From Anaerolineaceae bacterium (GTDB lineage: Bacteria; Chloroflexota; Anaerolineae; Aggregatilineales; Phototrophicaceae), in the NCBI GenBank assembly GCA_020634115.1, contig JACKCH010000012.1, forward strand, positions 890,674 to 954,673: DNA of 64,000 nucleotides, written 5' to 3'. The notes beneath the pieces are model-generated. The model was not told where the DNA came from. It was given only the letters and a program-made list of their open reading frames with translations, and did not search any database. This document shows positions 39,773-48,042 of the stretch, piece by piece (the stretch's first letter is position 1; the number at the start of each line of letters is the position of its first letter). Made by a program: the position numbers and the translations under genes.

Positions 39773-39790
39773 CTTTTCGATTCTACCGGT

Positions 39791-41785
39791 CTACCTCCCC
39801 AACAGCCCCCGCGCGGCCTTCACCACCGCCTCCGCCGTCAGGCCGAAATGTTCGTAGATCGTTTCATACGGGGCGCTCGCGCCGAAACGGTTCACACCAA
39901 TCGTCACCCCCCGGCTCCCCACGTACCGATCCCAACCGAGCGTCACCCCGGCCTCGATGCTCACGCGGGCGGTCACACCCGACGGCAGAACACTTTCCTG
40001 GTAGGCCGCCTCCTGCGCCTCGAACAGTTCCCACGACGGCAGGGAGACGACCCGCGCCTTCACCCCCTCCGCTGTGAGTGTCTGGTAGGCTTCCATGGCG
40101 ATATGCACCTCGCTCCCCCGGCTCAGGAGAATCACATCCGGCGTTTCTGCTGTGTCTCCGGCCAGCACGTAGCCGCCCCGCGCTACACCGGAACGCACCT
40201 GGTCACCCGCCAGCACCGGCACATTCTGCCGGGTAAAAATCAGTACCACCGGCCCGGCCAGCGTCATCGCCGTGTGCCAGGCTCCCGCCGTCTCGTTGGC
40301 GTCCGCCGGGCGAATCACCGTCAGGTTAGGGATGGCGCTTAAGGCCACCACATGCTCCACCGGCTGATGCGTCGGGCCGTCCTCGCCCAGGCCGATACTG
40401 TCATGCGTGAACACGTAAATCGCCGGGACGTTCATCAACGACCCCAGCCGGATCGCCCCGCGCATGTAGTCGCTGAAGGTGAGGAACGTGGCCGAATACG
40501 GCTTGATGATCCCGCCGTGCAGTGCCAACCCATTCACAATCGAACCCATACCGTGTTCGCGCACACCGAAGCGCACGTTCCGCTCGGCAGGCCGACCCTC
40601 CCACGTATTTTCCGCGCCTTTGAGGAGCGTTTTTGTACTGCCCGCCAGGTCGGCGTCACCGCCGATCATCGTCGGAATATGCTGGGCAATGGCGTTCAGC
40701 ACCACCCCGGAAGCACTACGGGTCGCCACCGGTTTATCCGGGAATGCCGGTAAATCCGCGTCCCACCCGGCGGGGAGTTGACCGCTGTAGGCCCGTTCCC
40801 ACTCGGCGGCCAGGTCGGGGTATTCTGCCGCCCACGCCTGGAAACGCCCATTCCACTCCTCTTCATAGTCCGACCCGCGCCCAACGGCCTCACGGAAGTG
40901 ATTCAGCGCCGCCTCCGGGATGTAAAAGGGCTTATCCGTCGGCCAACCGTAAAATTCCTTCGTCAGCCGGACTTCTTCTTCACCCAGCGGGCTACCGTGC
41001 GCTTCGCTCGTCCCCTGCTTGTGCGGACTGCCATAGCCAATCACCGTCTGAATCACAATCAGCGTCGGCTTATCCCCCACATTCTTCGCCACCTGAATCG
41101 CGCGGGCAATCGCCTCAACATCGTTACCATCCGCAACCTTCAGAATATTCCAGCCATACGCCTCGAAACGCTGCGCCACGTCCTCGGTGAACGTCATCAC
41201 GGTTTCGCCATCCAGCGTAATGTGATTGTCGTCGTAGAGGAAAATCAGCTTGCCCAGTCCCCATGTTCCCGCCAGCGAACAGGCTTCGGAGGAAACACCT
41301 TCCATCAGGTCGCCGTCTCCCACCAGCGCATAGGTGTAGTGATCCACAATCTCATGACCGGGACGGTTGAAATACTTCGCCAGATACGCCTCTGCCAATG
41401 CAAAGCCTACCGCACTGGCCGCGCCCTGCCCCAACGGGCCGGTGGTGATCTCTACGCCCGGCGTTTCATGGACTTCCGGGTGGCCGGGCGTCTTGCTCCC
41501 CCACTGGCGGAAGTTCTTGAGTTCATCCAGCGAAAGGTCATAGCCGGTCAGATGCAGGAGTGCATACAGCAGCATTGAGCCATGCCCCGCGCTCAGGATG
41601 AAACGATCCCGGTTCGCCCACTGCGGGTTACGCGGGTTGTAGCGCAAAAACTGCGTCCACAGGGTATACGCCATCGGCGCAGCCCCCATCGGCAGTCCGG
41701 GGTGTCCGCTGTTGGCCTTCTGAATGGCGTCTATCGCCAGGGTGCGGATGGTGTTAATGGAAAGAGTTTGCAGATCGGTGTCCAA
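39791..41785 (-). CDS. tkt: Transketolase
   Basis: The 664-residue enzyme is a full-length transketolase using thiamine diphosphate and magnesium in the pentose phosphate pathway. It shows INTIRTLAIDAIQKANSGHPGLPMGAAP, LSAGHGSMLLYALLHL, TGPLGQGAASAVG, GDGDLMEGVSSEACSLAG with the cofactor-binding GDG motif, YDDNHITLDG, GGDADLAGSTKT, RFGVREHGMGSIVNGLALHGG and THDSIGLGEDGPTHQPVEH, in the usual order (each cited in pieces). The start is TTG at 41785, with GAGGAGG seven bases upstream. It is monocistronic, with a probable extended -10 promoter about 175 bases upstream. Confidence 0.96.
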   Translation of the reverse strand: MDTDLQTLSINTIRTLAIDAIQKANSGHPGLPMGAAPMAYTLWTQFLRYNPRNPQWANRDRFILSAGHGSMLLYALLHLTGYDLSLDELKNFRQWGSKTPGHPEVHETPGVEITTGPLGQGAASAVGFALAEAYLAKYFNRPGHEIVDHYTYALVGDGDLMEGVSSEACSLAGTWGLGKLIFLYDDNHITLDGETVMTFTEDVAQRFEAYGWNILKVADGNDVEAIARAIQVAKNVGDKPTLIVIQTVIGYGSPHKQGTSEAHGSPLGEEEVRLTKEFYGWPTDKPFYIPEAALNHFREAVGRGSDYEEEWNGRFQAWAAEYPDLAAEWERAYSGQLPAGWDADLPAFPDKPVATRSASGVVLNAIAQHIPTMIGGDADLAGSTKTLLKGAENTWEGRPAERNVRFGVREHGMGSIVNGLALHGGIIKPYSATFLTFSDYMRGAIRLGSLMNVPAIYVFTHDSIGLGEDGPTHQPVEHVVALSAIPNLTVIRPADANETAGAWHTAMTLAGPVVLIFTRQNVPVLAGDQVRSGVARGGYVLAGDTAETPDVILLSRGSEVHIAMEAYQTLTAEGVKARVVSLPSWELFEAQEAAYQESVLPSGVTARVSIEAGVTLGWDRYVGSRGVTIGVNRFGASAPYETIYEHFGLTAEAVVKAARGLLGR

Positions 41786-41959
41786 AGTATCGCCTCCTCG
41801 AAAAGCGTATGGTAATCAGGGTATAGCCAGGAGAAATCGGGTTGTGAGGACTTCTCGGTTTGCTCAGGTTTTTAAGGGCGTTGTCGCCTGAAATCGCCTT
41901 CCGTACCGCTGTATTGATTGTAGCTCAGGCGCGGGAATTTCCGTTATTTTGAGTGGGTG

Positions 41960-41968
41960 ATTATAGCA
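41960..41968 (-). promoter_or_regulatory. Probable extended -10 promoter of tkt
   Basis: On the minus strand TGCTATAAT occurs 175 bases before the transketolase start. TGn plus TATAAT is an extended -10; there is no clear -35. Confidence 0.45.
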
Positions 41969-42093
41969 TAATCTTACGGCAGGCTCACACTCTTTCATCT
42001 TCAGAATGCCACTTTAATAGCATGTCATTTCACCTGTTTTCACGAGTTTATCAATAGACGAACCGCCAATACGATGAAACCAATACTTTCGCC

Positions 42094-42123
42094 TTGACAG
42101 CCCCTTCCCCCACTCGCTATTCT
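42094..42123 (+). promoter_or_regulatory. Promoter of the PadR regulator gene
   Basis: A consensus -35 TTGACA (42094-42099) and a -10 TATTCT (42118-42123) are separated by 18 bases, 38 bases before the start codon. Confidence 0.7.
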
Positions 42124-42136
42124 TAGGGCAATCAAC

Positions 42137-42154
42137 TATTCTAGTTCTGGAATA
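42137..42154. promoter_or_regulatory. Putative PadR operator
   Basis: TATTCTAG-TT-CTGGAATA is an imperfect inverted repeat (six of eight arm positions match) between the -10 and the start codon. Its position suits autorepression by the PadR protein it precedes. Confidence 0.5.
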
Positions 42155-42160
42155 TATCTT

Positions 42161-42856
42161 ATGGTGATGACGGACGCGGAACTTTCCATCCTCAGCCTGG
42201 TCGCGGAAGGCCCGCGCTATGGCTACGAACTACAACAGATTATTGATGAACGTGGCATACGCGAGTGGCTGACCATCGGCTTTTCTTCAATTTATTACAT
42301 CCTCAACAAACTGGAACAGCAAAAACTGCTTACCGGCATGCTGTATCCCGAAGGGCGCGGCCCGGCCCGCAAGGTGTACGAGATCACCGACGCGGGACGT
42401 GGCGTTTTACAGACCGCGATTGCGGAACTGCTGCGCGAACCCCGTGCCTTAGGCTCCGGGTTTGAGCTGGGGCTGGCGAATCTGGGGGCGCTCAAACCGG
42501 CGCATGTCTACCGTGTGCTGCGTCATCATCAGGCCGACCTCAAAATTCGCCTGGACACCGTTCGCCATGCCTGGGGGCGGCATCAGGAAGAAAATCATGG
42601 GGACGACCATATCCGCGCCCTGTATACCCACAGCATCGCCATGATGCAGGCCGAACTCGAATGGATGGCTGTGTTCCTCGATGACTGGAAAGAGCGGTAT
42701 CCCGGCGTTGAGCAGAAACTGACCCCGGAAACCGGCCCGTTAGCTGGCGACTCGCATCGTGCTGTTACCCAGGCCAACCGGCAAACCATGTCCTCTGATC
42801 CGGCCAAAATGATTCAACGACTGAAGCGGATTCCGCCGAAAAAACCGGGGGAATAA
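42161..42856 (+). CDS. PadR-family transcriptional regulator
   Basis: The 231-residue protein has the PadR winged helix-turn-helix at the N terminus: SILSLVAEGPRYGYELQQII, WLTIGFSSIYYILNKLEQQKLL, and the wing EGRGPARKVYEITDAG. The C-terminal half (about 100-231) is a helical effector or dimerisation region, longer than in small PadR proteins. PadR proteins are mostly repressors that respond to small molecules. The last 92 bases overlap the end of the convergent glycosyltransferase gene. A second ATG six bases later is also possible. No ribosome site is evident, so the gene may be leaderless. Confidence 0.88.
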   Translation: MVMTDAELSILSLVAEGPRYGYELQQIIDERGIREWLTIGFSSIYYILNKLEQQKLLTGMLYPEGRGPARKVYEITDAGRGVLQTAIAELLREPRALGSGFELGLANLGALKPAHVYRVLRHHQADLKIRLDTVRHAWGRHQEENHGDDHIRALYTHSIAMMQAELEWMAVFLDDWKERYPGVEQKLTPETGPLAGDSHRAVTQANRQTMSSDPAKMIQRLKRIPPKKPGE

Positions 42857-44399
42857 GCGCATAGACGGTATAATGCCCTATCCGTGCATCCACATCAACT
42901 TCAAATCCCGCCTCCCGCAGCGCCCTTAACCAGGGCGTTACGGGGGCATCATTCGGGGCGGGGAAATAACGCGGTTCGCTTTCCGGCAGTTGGAGCGCGT
43001 CCCGTACCAGTGCTTCCGGCGTCGGGTAATACACCCGGCGCTTGTTCGTCCACGCCCCCATATAGTAGCCCAATTCCCAACCCAGCCAGTGGTCATAAAT
43101 GACCGTCGCGACTGGCTTGTCGTTGATGTAGTCCGCCAGAGCATCTATCCCGGCATGTTCCCCCCGATCACCGCCCACCGGAACGCGCCCCTCGCTGGCA
43201 TCCCAGGCGGGTAGTAGAAACAAGGCCAACATAAGCAGGCATATCCCCGCAAATAGATAGATTGTAGGGGCGACCCGGCGTGGTCGCCCGGTGAACGCAT
43301 TCGTATCTGTTATTTTGGCAAACACCGGCACAAGCCATGTAACACCCCGCGCCAGCAGCAGCACAACCAGCGGCAGCAGCGGCAGCAGATAACGATCATA
43401 CAAGTTAAAAGCCACCAGCCAGTGCAGCAGACTATACGCCACAACATACAGCAGGAGAATCGCGTCAGTCCGGTGCGCGGGCAAGCGCGGTATTGATTCA
43501 TCTTTACGGCGGAATCGCGCCAACAGCGCTACCACAGCTAATCCCACCAGTGTCGCCGTGACAAATGGCGTCCCGGCCATGACTCCGGCATAATCCAGCC
43601 ACACACTCAGACGCGGCAGCAATTCATCCGGCTGAACCAGACGGCCAGGGTCGTTATTCGCAACAGCCAGCGCCCATAGGTTGGTATCCTGCCCACGCGC
43701 CGCGTCCCAGATGACCAGCAGCACGATACCCGCTACCAATGGCAGGACAAAACGCCGAAATCCGGCAACATAAGAGTGTCGTCCGGTTCTTGAACGGCGA
43801 ACCAACAGCAATAGAACCAATGGCACATAGAACAACGCCTGCTGTTTGCAGCCAAAACCGACGGCCAGCCACAAACCAGCCCATCCCCACTGCCCTTTTG
43901 CCCCCTGCCAAAGCGCTAGCGTGATCGCCAGCAGCATCAGACCATCGGTGAAGGCCGTCGCGCTGAAAGCAATCGCATACGGCGAAAGCGCCATTAACAG
44001 CATCGCCACCAATGGCATAACGTAGGGGCGCTCCCCAGGATACAACCGCCGCGCCAGGGCATACATGACCGCGACCAGGAGGATACTCGCCAATGTACCG
44101 GGCAGCCTCGCGGAGAACTCGCCCCGGTGAGCGTCCAGCGTCAGCACGCCGTCCGGCAAGGTGGTCACACCTGTGAACATCATCGAAAGCGCATTGGCGT
44201 AAATCGTCAGTGGGGGTTTATCCAGATTGCCCAGGAGCAGCCAATCCCCATTCACGGCGGCCTGACGCGCAAAGGTAGCAAAAAGCGCCTCGTCCGGGTG
44301 AAAACGGGTATCCTGCCCCAGGGCATGAAAACGCAGCCCTGCCACAAACAACATAATGAGGAGCGGTAGGGCGTATCGGGTTGCAGAATCACGGCGCAT
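42765..44399 (-). CDS. Glycosyltransferase family 39-type membrane protein
   Basis: The 544-residue protein is a polytopic membrane glycosyltransferase of the ArnT/PMT type (GT39/GT83 clan). After a first helix (LPLLIMLFVAGLRF) comes the outside loop QDTRFHPDEALFATFARQ with the catalytic DE-type acid pair, then LDKPPLTIYANAL and about ten more helices. Such enzymes move a sugar from a lipid carrier to a lipid or protein at the outer membrane face. The last 30 residues read into the PadR gene. A GTAGGGGCGACC repeat is embedded in the coding sequence at 43264-43289. The ATG at 44399 has GTGGGG upstream and follows DUF1028 by 16 bp. Confidence 0.82.
   Translation of the reverse strand: MRRDSATRYALPLLIMLFVAGLRFHALGQDTRFHPDEALFATFARQAAVNGDWLLLGNLDKPPLTIYANALSMMFTGVTTLPDGVLTLDAHRGEFSARLPGTLASILLVAVMYALARRLYPGERPYVMPLVAMLLMALSPYAIAFSATAFTDGLMLLAITLALWQGAKGQWGWAGLWLAVGFGCKQQALFYVPLVLLLLVRRSRTGRHSYVAGFRRFVLPLVAGIVLLVIWDAARGQDTNLWALAVANNDPGRLVQPDELLPRLSVWLDYAGVMAGTPFVTATLVGLAVVALLARFRRKDESIPRLPAHRTDAILLLYVVAYSLLHWLVAFNLYDRYLLPLLPLVVLLLARGVTWLVPVFAKITDTNAFTGRPRRVAPTIYLFAGICLLMLALFLLPAWDASEGRVPVGGDRGEHAGIDALADYINDKPVATVIYDHWLGWELGYYMGAWTNKRRVYYPTPEALVRDALQLPESEPRYFPAPNDAPVTPWLRALREAGFEVDVDARIGHYTVYALIPPVFSAESASVVESFWPDQRTWFAGWPG
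43264..43289. repeat. GTAGGGGCGACC palindrome inside the glycosyltransferase gene
   Basis: GGGCGACC and GGTCGCCC form a perfect 8-bp stem with a 6-base loop, preceded by GTAGG. It is the one copy of the dispersed GTAGGG family that lies inside a coding sequence, where it encodes FTGRPRRVAPTIY in a loop between helices. Confidence 0.6.
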
Positions 44400-44415
44400 A
44401 CAGCCCCACGACGCC

Positions 44416-45291
44416 TTATTCGGCAAATCGCTTCCGCAGGTACTCGAGTGCGACCTTATCGATTTTGTCAGGGGACTGCTCTAAATTCCAGCGCTCTTCC
44501 AGGTTTTCGTTCCCCACCAGCGCCCAGAACGCCTGCTGAGAGGCCTCATCCCACACTCCATCCGATTGCCCAACCAGATATCCCTGTTCCAGCATCATCG
44601 TTTGCAGTTCGCTGGCGATGTCATCAGTAATTGGTATCTGGTCCTGGGGGCGCGGCTTGCCGAAAAACAGGTGATGGGTCTTGACTAACTGTGCCAGCTT
44701 CCTGATCGGGTCGGCATCATCATCCACCCGTAAATCCAGGTAATGGTCGGTGTCGCCACCATAGCCACCCCCGGCCCGCACGACCAGCACGCCCGCCGCC
44801 TGCTTGCCCCGCTTATCCCCGCCCGCACTATCTCCGGCTAGCAGTGCCGCAACCAGGCGATCTGCCAGTTCGCCGGAGGTCTGTGTAAACGCGGCGGCCA
44901 TCGCTTCCAACGTTTCCGCCCCGACCAGGATGTTGCCCTGGCAGGTAAACCCCTCTCCGACTTTGTGACCAGCCCAATCATGACACTCGCTCCCGGTGTG
45001 CGCCGCAGCCCCACCCTGAGCATCCACAATGCCAACCTGCCGCCGTTCACGCTGGGGATCATCCGCCAGTAGAGCGGCTAATGTTTCCCCGGCGCTTTTG
45101 CCCGCTCCCAGCATCGCCAATCCGTCCGGCCCAAACCCGACTTTAGCCAGCGCCTGGGTCGCAACCGCGCCGGCCCCTGCCCGCGCCCAACTGACCAGCG
45201 CGCCCGCCGCCAGGAATTTACTGGCAACCGCCACACCCCAGGCGTCCTCTTTGGGTGCATACGCCACAATGGAAAAAGTGTGCAAGTGCAT
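44416..45291 (-). CDS. DUF1028 family protein with C-terminal peptidoglycan-binding-like extension
   Basis: The 291-residue protein has the DUF1028 domain, an Ntn-hydrolase-like fold: FSIVAYAPKEDAWGVAVASKFLAAGA, VSWARAGAGAVATQA, QVGIVDAQGGAAAHTGSECHDWAGH, and CQGNILVGAETLEAMAAAF (cited in parts). The last 70 residues (DDIASELQTMMLEQGYLVGQSDGVWDEASQQAFWALVG) resemble a peptidoglycan-binding domain 1 repeat. The true N-terminal nucleophile of DUF1028 proteins is uncertain. No signal peptide is seen. AAGGGG supports the ATG at 45291. Followed 16 bp later by the glycosyltransferase gene. Confidence 0.88.
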   Translation of the reverse strand: MHLHTFSIVAYAPKEDAWGVAVASKFLAAGALVSWARAGAGAVATQALAKVGFGPDGLAMLGAGKSAGETLAALLADDPQRERRQVGIVDAQGGAAAHTGSECHDWAGHKVGEGFTCQGNILVGAETLEAMAAAFTQTSGELADRLVAALLAGDSAGGDKRGKQAAGVLVVRAGGGYGGDTDHYLDLRVDDDADPIRKLAQLVKTHHLFFGKPRPQDQIPITDDIASELQTMMLEQGYLVGQSDGVWDEASQQAFWALVGNENLEERWNLEQSPDKIDKVALEYLRKRFAE

Positions 45292-45391
45292 CGCTACCCC
45301 TTACATCTTTTCGACTAGAAGCCCGATTTGGGGAGAGTGTACCATGTCGCCGCGAAAACAGCCGCAAGTCATGGAAAAAAGTACCCCCTTG

Positions 45392-45397
45392 TTGACA
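45392..45397 (+). promoter_or_regulatory. Candidate -35 of the LysM gene, with nearby inverted repeats
   Basis: TTGACA lies about 145 bases before the LysM start; a plausible -10 is not at a standard distance. Nearby are CAACCGGTTG (a 10-base palindrome) and the imperfect repeat ATAATTCCA-TT-TGTGAAATTAT at 45421-45442. Confidence 0.3.
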
Positions 45398-45539
45398 TCG
45401 ACAACCGGTTGAACGCCTAAATAATTCCATTTGTGAAATTATACACTTTATACGAATCGCTGGTTGATGAGCGCAACCTTTTAGCTCCTCCCCGGACAAC
45501 ATAGATGATTGTCACAGATTGACAACAAAGGAGATGAAA

Positions 45540-46130
45540 ATGATCAATCTGACACACAAACGAATTTTCGGAATCGGCCTGATATTAGTCGCATTGCTGG
45601 TCATTGCTGGAAGCGGGATGATCGTTTCCGCGCAAGAGGAAGCGTGTACGCCACTGCTGATTGGCAATATCTATCGGGTTCAGAACGGCGATACCCTGTC
45701 CGGGTTAGGTGTGAGCTTCGGGGTCACTGTTGATCAGCTTCGGGCGGCGAACTGCCTGCAAGTGAATGCCATGCTTCAGGTCGGGCAGGAACTGGTGATC
45801 CCCCCCACACCGGAAAATCCAGGTGCCAATCTTCTGGCGTACTATACCTACCGCTACACTTACCGCTACTGCCAGGAAGCCGAAAATGATACGGTGATCT
45901 GCCAATGGATGCAGCGTTACGGGCAAATGGATGCCGAAGAAGCTATCATCAATGCCCCCGGCCTGCAGACACGGGATCAACTCCGCGATCAGACCTGCAC
46001 CACCGTTGACTGTGTCCCGGAGCAATCCCGCGACCAGGACCGCGACCAGACCCACGACTGCACCAACGACGATTGTGTCCCTGCCGGTGACGCCAACCAG
46101 AACCGTAACACTGGAGGGAAACACGACTAA
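45540..46130 (+). CDS. Secreted LysM protein with Cys/Asp-rich C terminus
   Basis: The 196-residue protein has an N-terminal signal peptide or anchor (MINLTHKRIFGIGLILVALL then VIAGSGMIVSAQ). It continues with one LysM domain (about 42-85, IYRVQNGDTLSGLGVSFGVT and QLRAANCL to QVGQELVIPP). Then follow a Tyr-rich stretch (YYTYRYTYRYC) and a C-terminal tail with repeated RDQ-DQTC-x2-VDCVP / RDQ-DQTHDC-DDCVP units. LysM suggests attachment to peptidoglycan; the tail is unlike families I know. AAAGGAG six bases upstream fixes the ATG at 45540, the third Met of the open frame. A terminator follows. Confidence 0.82.
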   Translation: MINLTHKRIFGIGLILVALLVIAGSGMIVSAQEEACTPLLIGNIYRVQNGDTLSGLGVSFGVTVDQLRAANCLQVNAMLQVGQELVIPPTPENPGANLLAYYTYRYTYRYCQEAENDTVICQWMQRYGQMDAEEAIINAPGLQTRDQLRDQTCTTVDCVPEQSRDQDRDQTHDCTNDDCVPAGDANQNRNTGGKHD

Positions 46131-46170
46131 CCAACCTTAACACGACAACCCCCTATATACCCCCCGTTTT

Positions 46171-46204
46171 GGGAGACGGCGCTGAACGTGCCGTCTCCCT
46201 TTTA
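46171..46204 (+). terminator. Terminator of the LysM gene
   Basis: GGGAGACGGC and GCCGTCTCCC form a perfect 10-bp stem with a 9-base loop, followed by TTTTA, 40 bases after the stop. Confidence 0.9.
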
Positions 46205-46246
46205 CTTTAGACTTTCCGATTTCAGGGTGATAAATCCAGGAGAGTG

Positions 46247-46268
46247 TGTTATAATAGAACAAATGTTT
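46247..46268 (+). promoter_or_regulatory. Extended -10 promoter of the HerA-type gene with overlapping LexA-like box
   Basis: TGTTATAAT (46247-46255) is an extended -10. Immediately after it, GAACAAATGTTT (46257-46268) fits the GAACRNRYGTTY SOS box. A repressor bound there would block the promoter. The same 12 bases occur near 39.3 kb. Confidence 0.5.
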
Positions 46269-46353
46269 TAACACCGTGTTCCAATCGCTCAGAATAAGGC
46301 CTTGCGCTACAATAGCGAGTGTTGACCGATCACTTTCCGGCGAGGAGTCCCGT

Positions 46354-48042
46354 ATGACCTACAGCAAAGTTGAAAATCTGGATGACTGGTTTCCACAGAG
46401 TTCAGCCATGTACGCCGGACCAGAGCGCCTGGGGGTCGTGGTCGGCGGTTCACTCAGTAAAGGGCTGATGGTCAAGCTAGATCGCGGCCAGCCGATTGAA
46501 GAGCTAGCTGTCGGGCGCTATGTTGTGGTGCATGGCGCGTCTGGGAAACGCTTCTTCTGCATGATTACCGACATTGCCCTGGATAACACCAACCCGGCTA
46601 TCCAGAACAGCCCGCCCGATATGGATGACCCGTTTCTGCGGGATATATACATCGGGACGGCGGCTTACGGGCTGGTATCTGTCGCACCGATGCTCTCCAT
46701 TGATGAAGCAGATGCCGAACCTAGACCGGTCAAGACGATTCCCAGCCACTTTATGCCGGTCATGAACGCCACTGTCGGCGATGTGAACGCCGTTTTTGGC
46801 GACGAAGACACAAGACATTTTAACGTCGGCGCGCCGCTCGAACTGGAACAGACGCAAATTAACCTCGACCTCAAGCGGTTAGTCGAACGCTCGGTGGGCG
46901 TATTCGGCAAAAGTGGCACGGGCAAAAGTTTCCTCACGCGGGTGCTGCTGGCCGGGGTGATCGCCCGGAAGCAGGCCGTCAATCTGATTTTTGACATGCA
47001 CAATGACTACGGCTGGGAAGTCACCGATGAACGCGGCCCGAAGGCGAAAGGGCTTGCCCAACTATTCCCTGGACGCGTGACGATTATCACCCTGGACGCG
47101 GAATCATCCCGGCGGCGTAATGCGAAATACGACTTCGAGGTGAAATTAGGCCTGGACGAAATCGAGCCGGAAGACATTGCCATGCTGCGGGCGACCATGA
47201 ACCTGTCCGACGCAATGATTGATGCCGCCTACACGATGCGCAAACGATGGGGGAAAAGTTGGATTTTGCGACTGCTCAAAGACGAAGTAGATGACTTCAA
47301 TGACATCGTGGAGAACACCAACATCGGTGGCGGCACGTATTCCGCGCTTCAGCGGCGCTTACAACGTTTCGAGCGGTGGGACTTCCTCTCACAGGAGACA
47401 ATCACCGACAGTGTGCAAGAGATTATCAACCTGCTGGTTGAGCGGCAGCAAAGCGTCGTGCTGGAATTCGGGCGCTACGGGAACGAACTGGAAGCCTATA
47501 TTCTGGTCGCCAACTATCTCACCCGGCGTATCCATCGCCAATACGTAGAAAAGGTCGAAAAAGCGTTAGGCGATGCCGCCCATGAGCCGCCACAGCTCCT
47601 CATCACGATTGAGGAAGCGCACAAATTCCTCGACCCGGCCATCGCCAGCCAGACGATTTTTGGCATCATCGCCCGCGAACTGCGAAAATATAATGTCACA
47701 CTGCTGGTGGTTGACCAGCGCCCCAGCGGGATTGACGAAGAAGTGATGAGCCAGATCGGAACGCGCGTCACCGCCCTGCTTGACAATGACCGGGACATCA
47801 ACGCAGTGTTGACTGGCATCAGCGGCGCACAGAGCCTGCGCGAAGTCCTGGCACGGCTCGACACTCGCCAGCAGGCGATTATCATGGGTCATGCTGTCCC
47901 GATGCCGGTGGTGGTCAAAACGCGCAACTATGACCAGGCTTTCTATGATGCCATCGTACAGGAAACGGGGGTCAGCGGCGACACCGTAGAACGCACCCGC
48001 AAACGCTTAGGCAGCGGCGACAAAGAGCGCCGCCTGAGATGA
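46354..48042 (+). CDS. HerA-type (DUF87) hexameric ATPase
   Basis: The 562-residue protein has the HerA/FtsK-type architecture: an N-terminal HAS-barrel region (RLGVVVGGSLSKGLMVKLD), the P-loop GVFGKSGTGKSFLTRVLLAG (about 183-202), and Walker B LLITIEEAHKFLD (about 414-426). The C-terminal segment has SQIGTRVTALLDNDRDINAV, with the arginine finger region, and FGIIARELRKYNVTLLVVDQRPSG. HerA motors translocate double-stranded DNA, usually with nuclease NurA. NurA is not nearby; the Mre11-type gene is 13 kb away. GAGGAG supports the ATG at 46354. A LexA-like box lies at the promoter. Confidence 0.88.
   Translation: MTYSKVENLDDWFPQSSAMYAGPERLGVVVGGSLSKGLMVKLDRGQPIEELAVGRYVVVHGASGKRFFCMITDIALDNTNPAIQNSPPDMDDPFLRDIYIGTAAYGLVSVAPMLSIDEADAEPRPVKTIPSHFMPVMNATVGDVNAVFGDEDTRHFNVGAPLELEQTQINLDLKRLVERSVGVFGKSGTGKSFLTRVLLAGVIARKQAVNLIFDMHNDYGWEVTDERGPKAKGLAQLFPGRVTIITLDAESSRRRNAKYDFEVKLGLDEIEPEDIAMLRATMNLSDAMIDAAYTMRKRWGKSWILRLLKDEVDDFNDIVENTNIGGGTYSALQRRLQRFERWDFLSQETITDSVQEIINLLVERQQSVVLEFGRYGNELEAYILVANYLTRRIHRQYVEKVEKALGDAAHEPPQLLITIEEAHKFLDPAIASQTIFGIIARELRKYNVTLLVVDQRPSGIDEEVMSQIGTRVTALLDNDRDINAVLTGISGAQSLREVLARLDTRQQAIIMGHAVPMPVVVKTRNYDQAFYDAIVQETGVSGDTVERTRKRLGSGDKERRLR

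Larger units (their letters stand above)
39111..39790. other. 680-bp gene-free, repeat-rich stretch
   Basis: I find no credible coding region; the open frames on both strands have no protein-like features. The stretch holds a GTAGGGAC palindrome (39169-39195), a LexA-like box (39327-39340), a direct repeat TCGCCGC(G)AATTTCAC (from about 39530 and 39548), a hairpin CGGGAT/ATCCCG (39601-39618), a degenerate AGC-type tract (39636-39740) and a GGGGCATGA palindrome (39746-39772). It looks like a decayed intergenic region or a scar of a lost gene. Confidence 0.65.
41786..42160. other. 375-bp divergent intergenic region between tkt and padR
   Basis: It contains the leader and putative extended -10 of tkt (41960-41968), and on the right the padR promoter (42094-42123) with an inverted repeat next to the start codon (42137-42154). 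The middle shows no gene. Confidence 0.6.

Noticed and set aside
40778..41578. 266-codon open frame on the plus strand
   Set aside because: It is antisense to transketolase and is His/Arg-rich.
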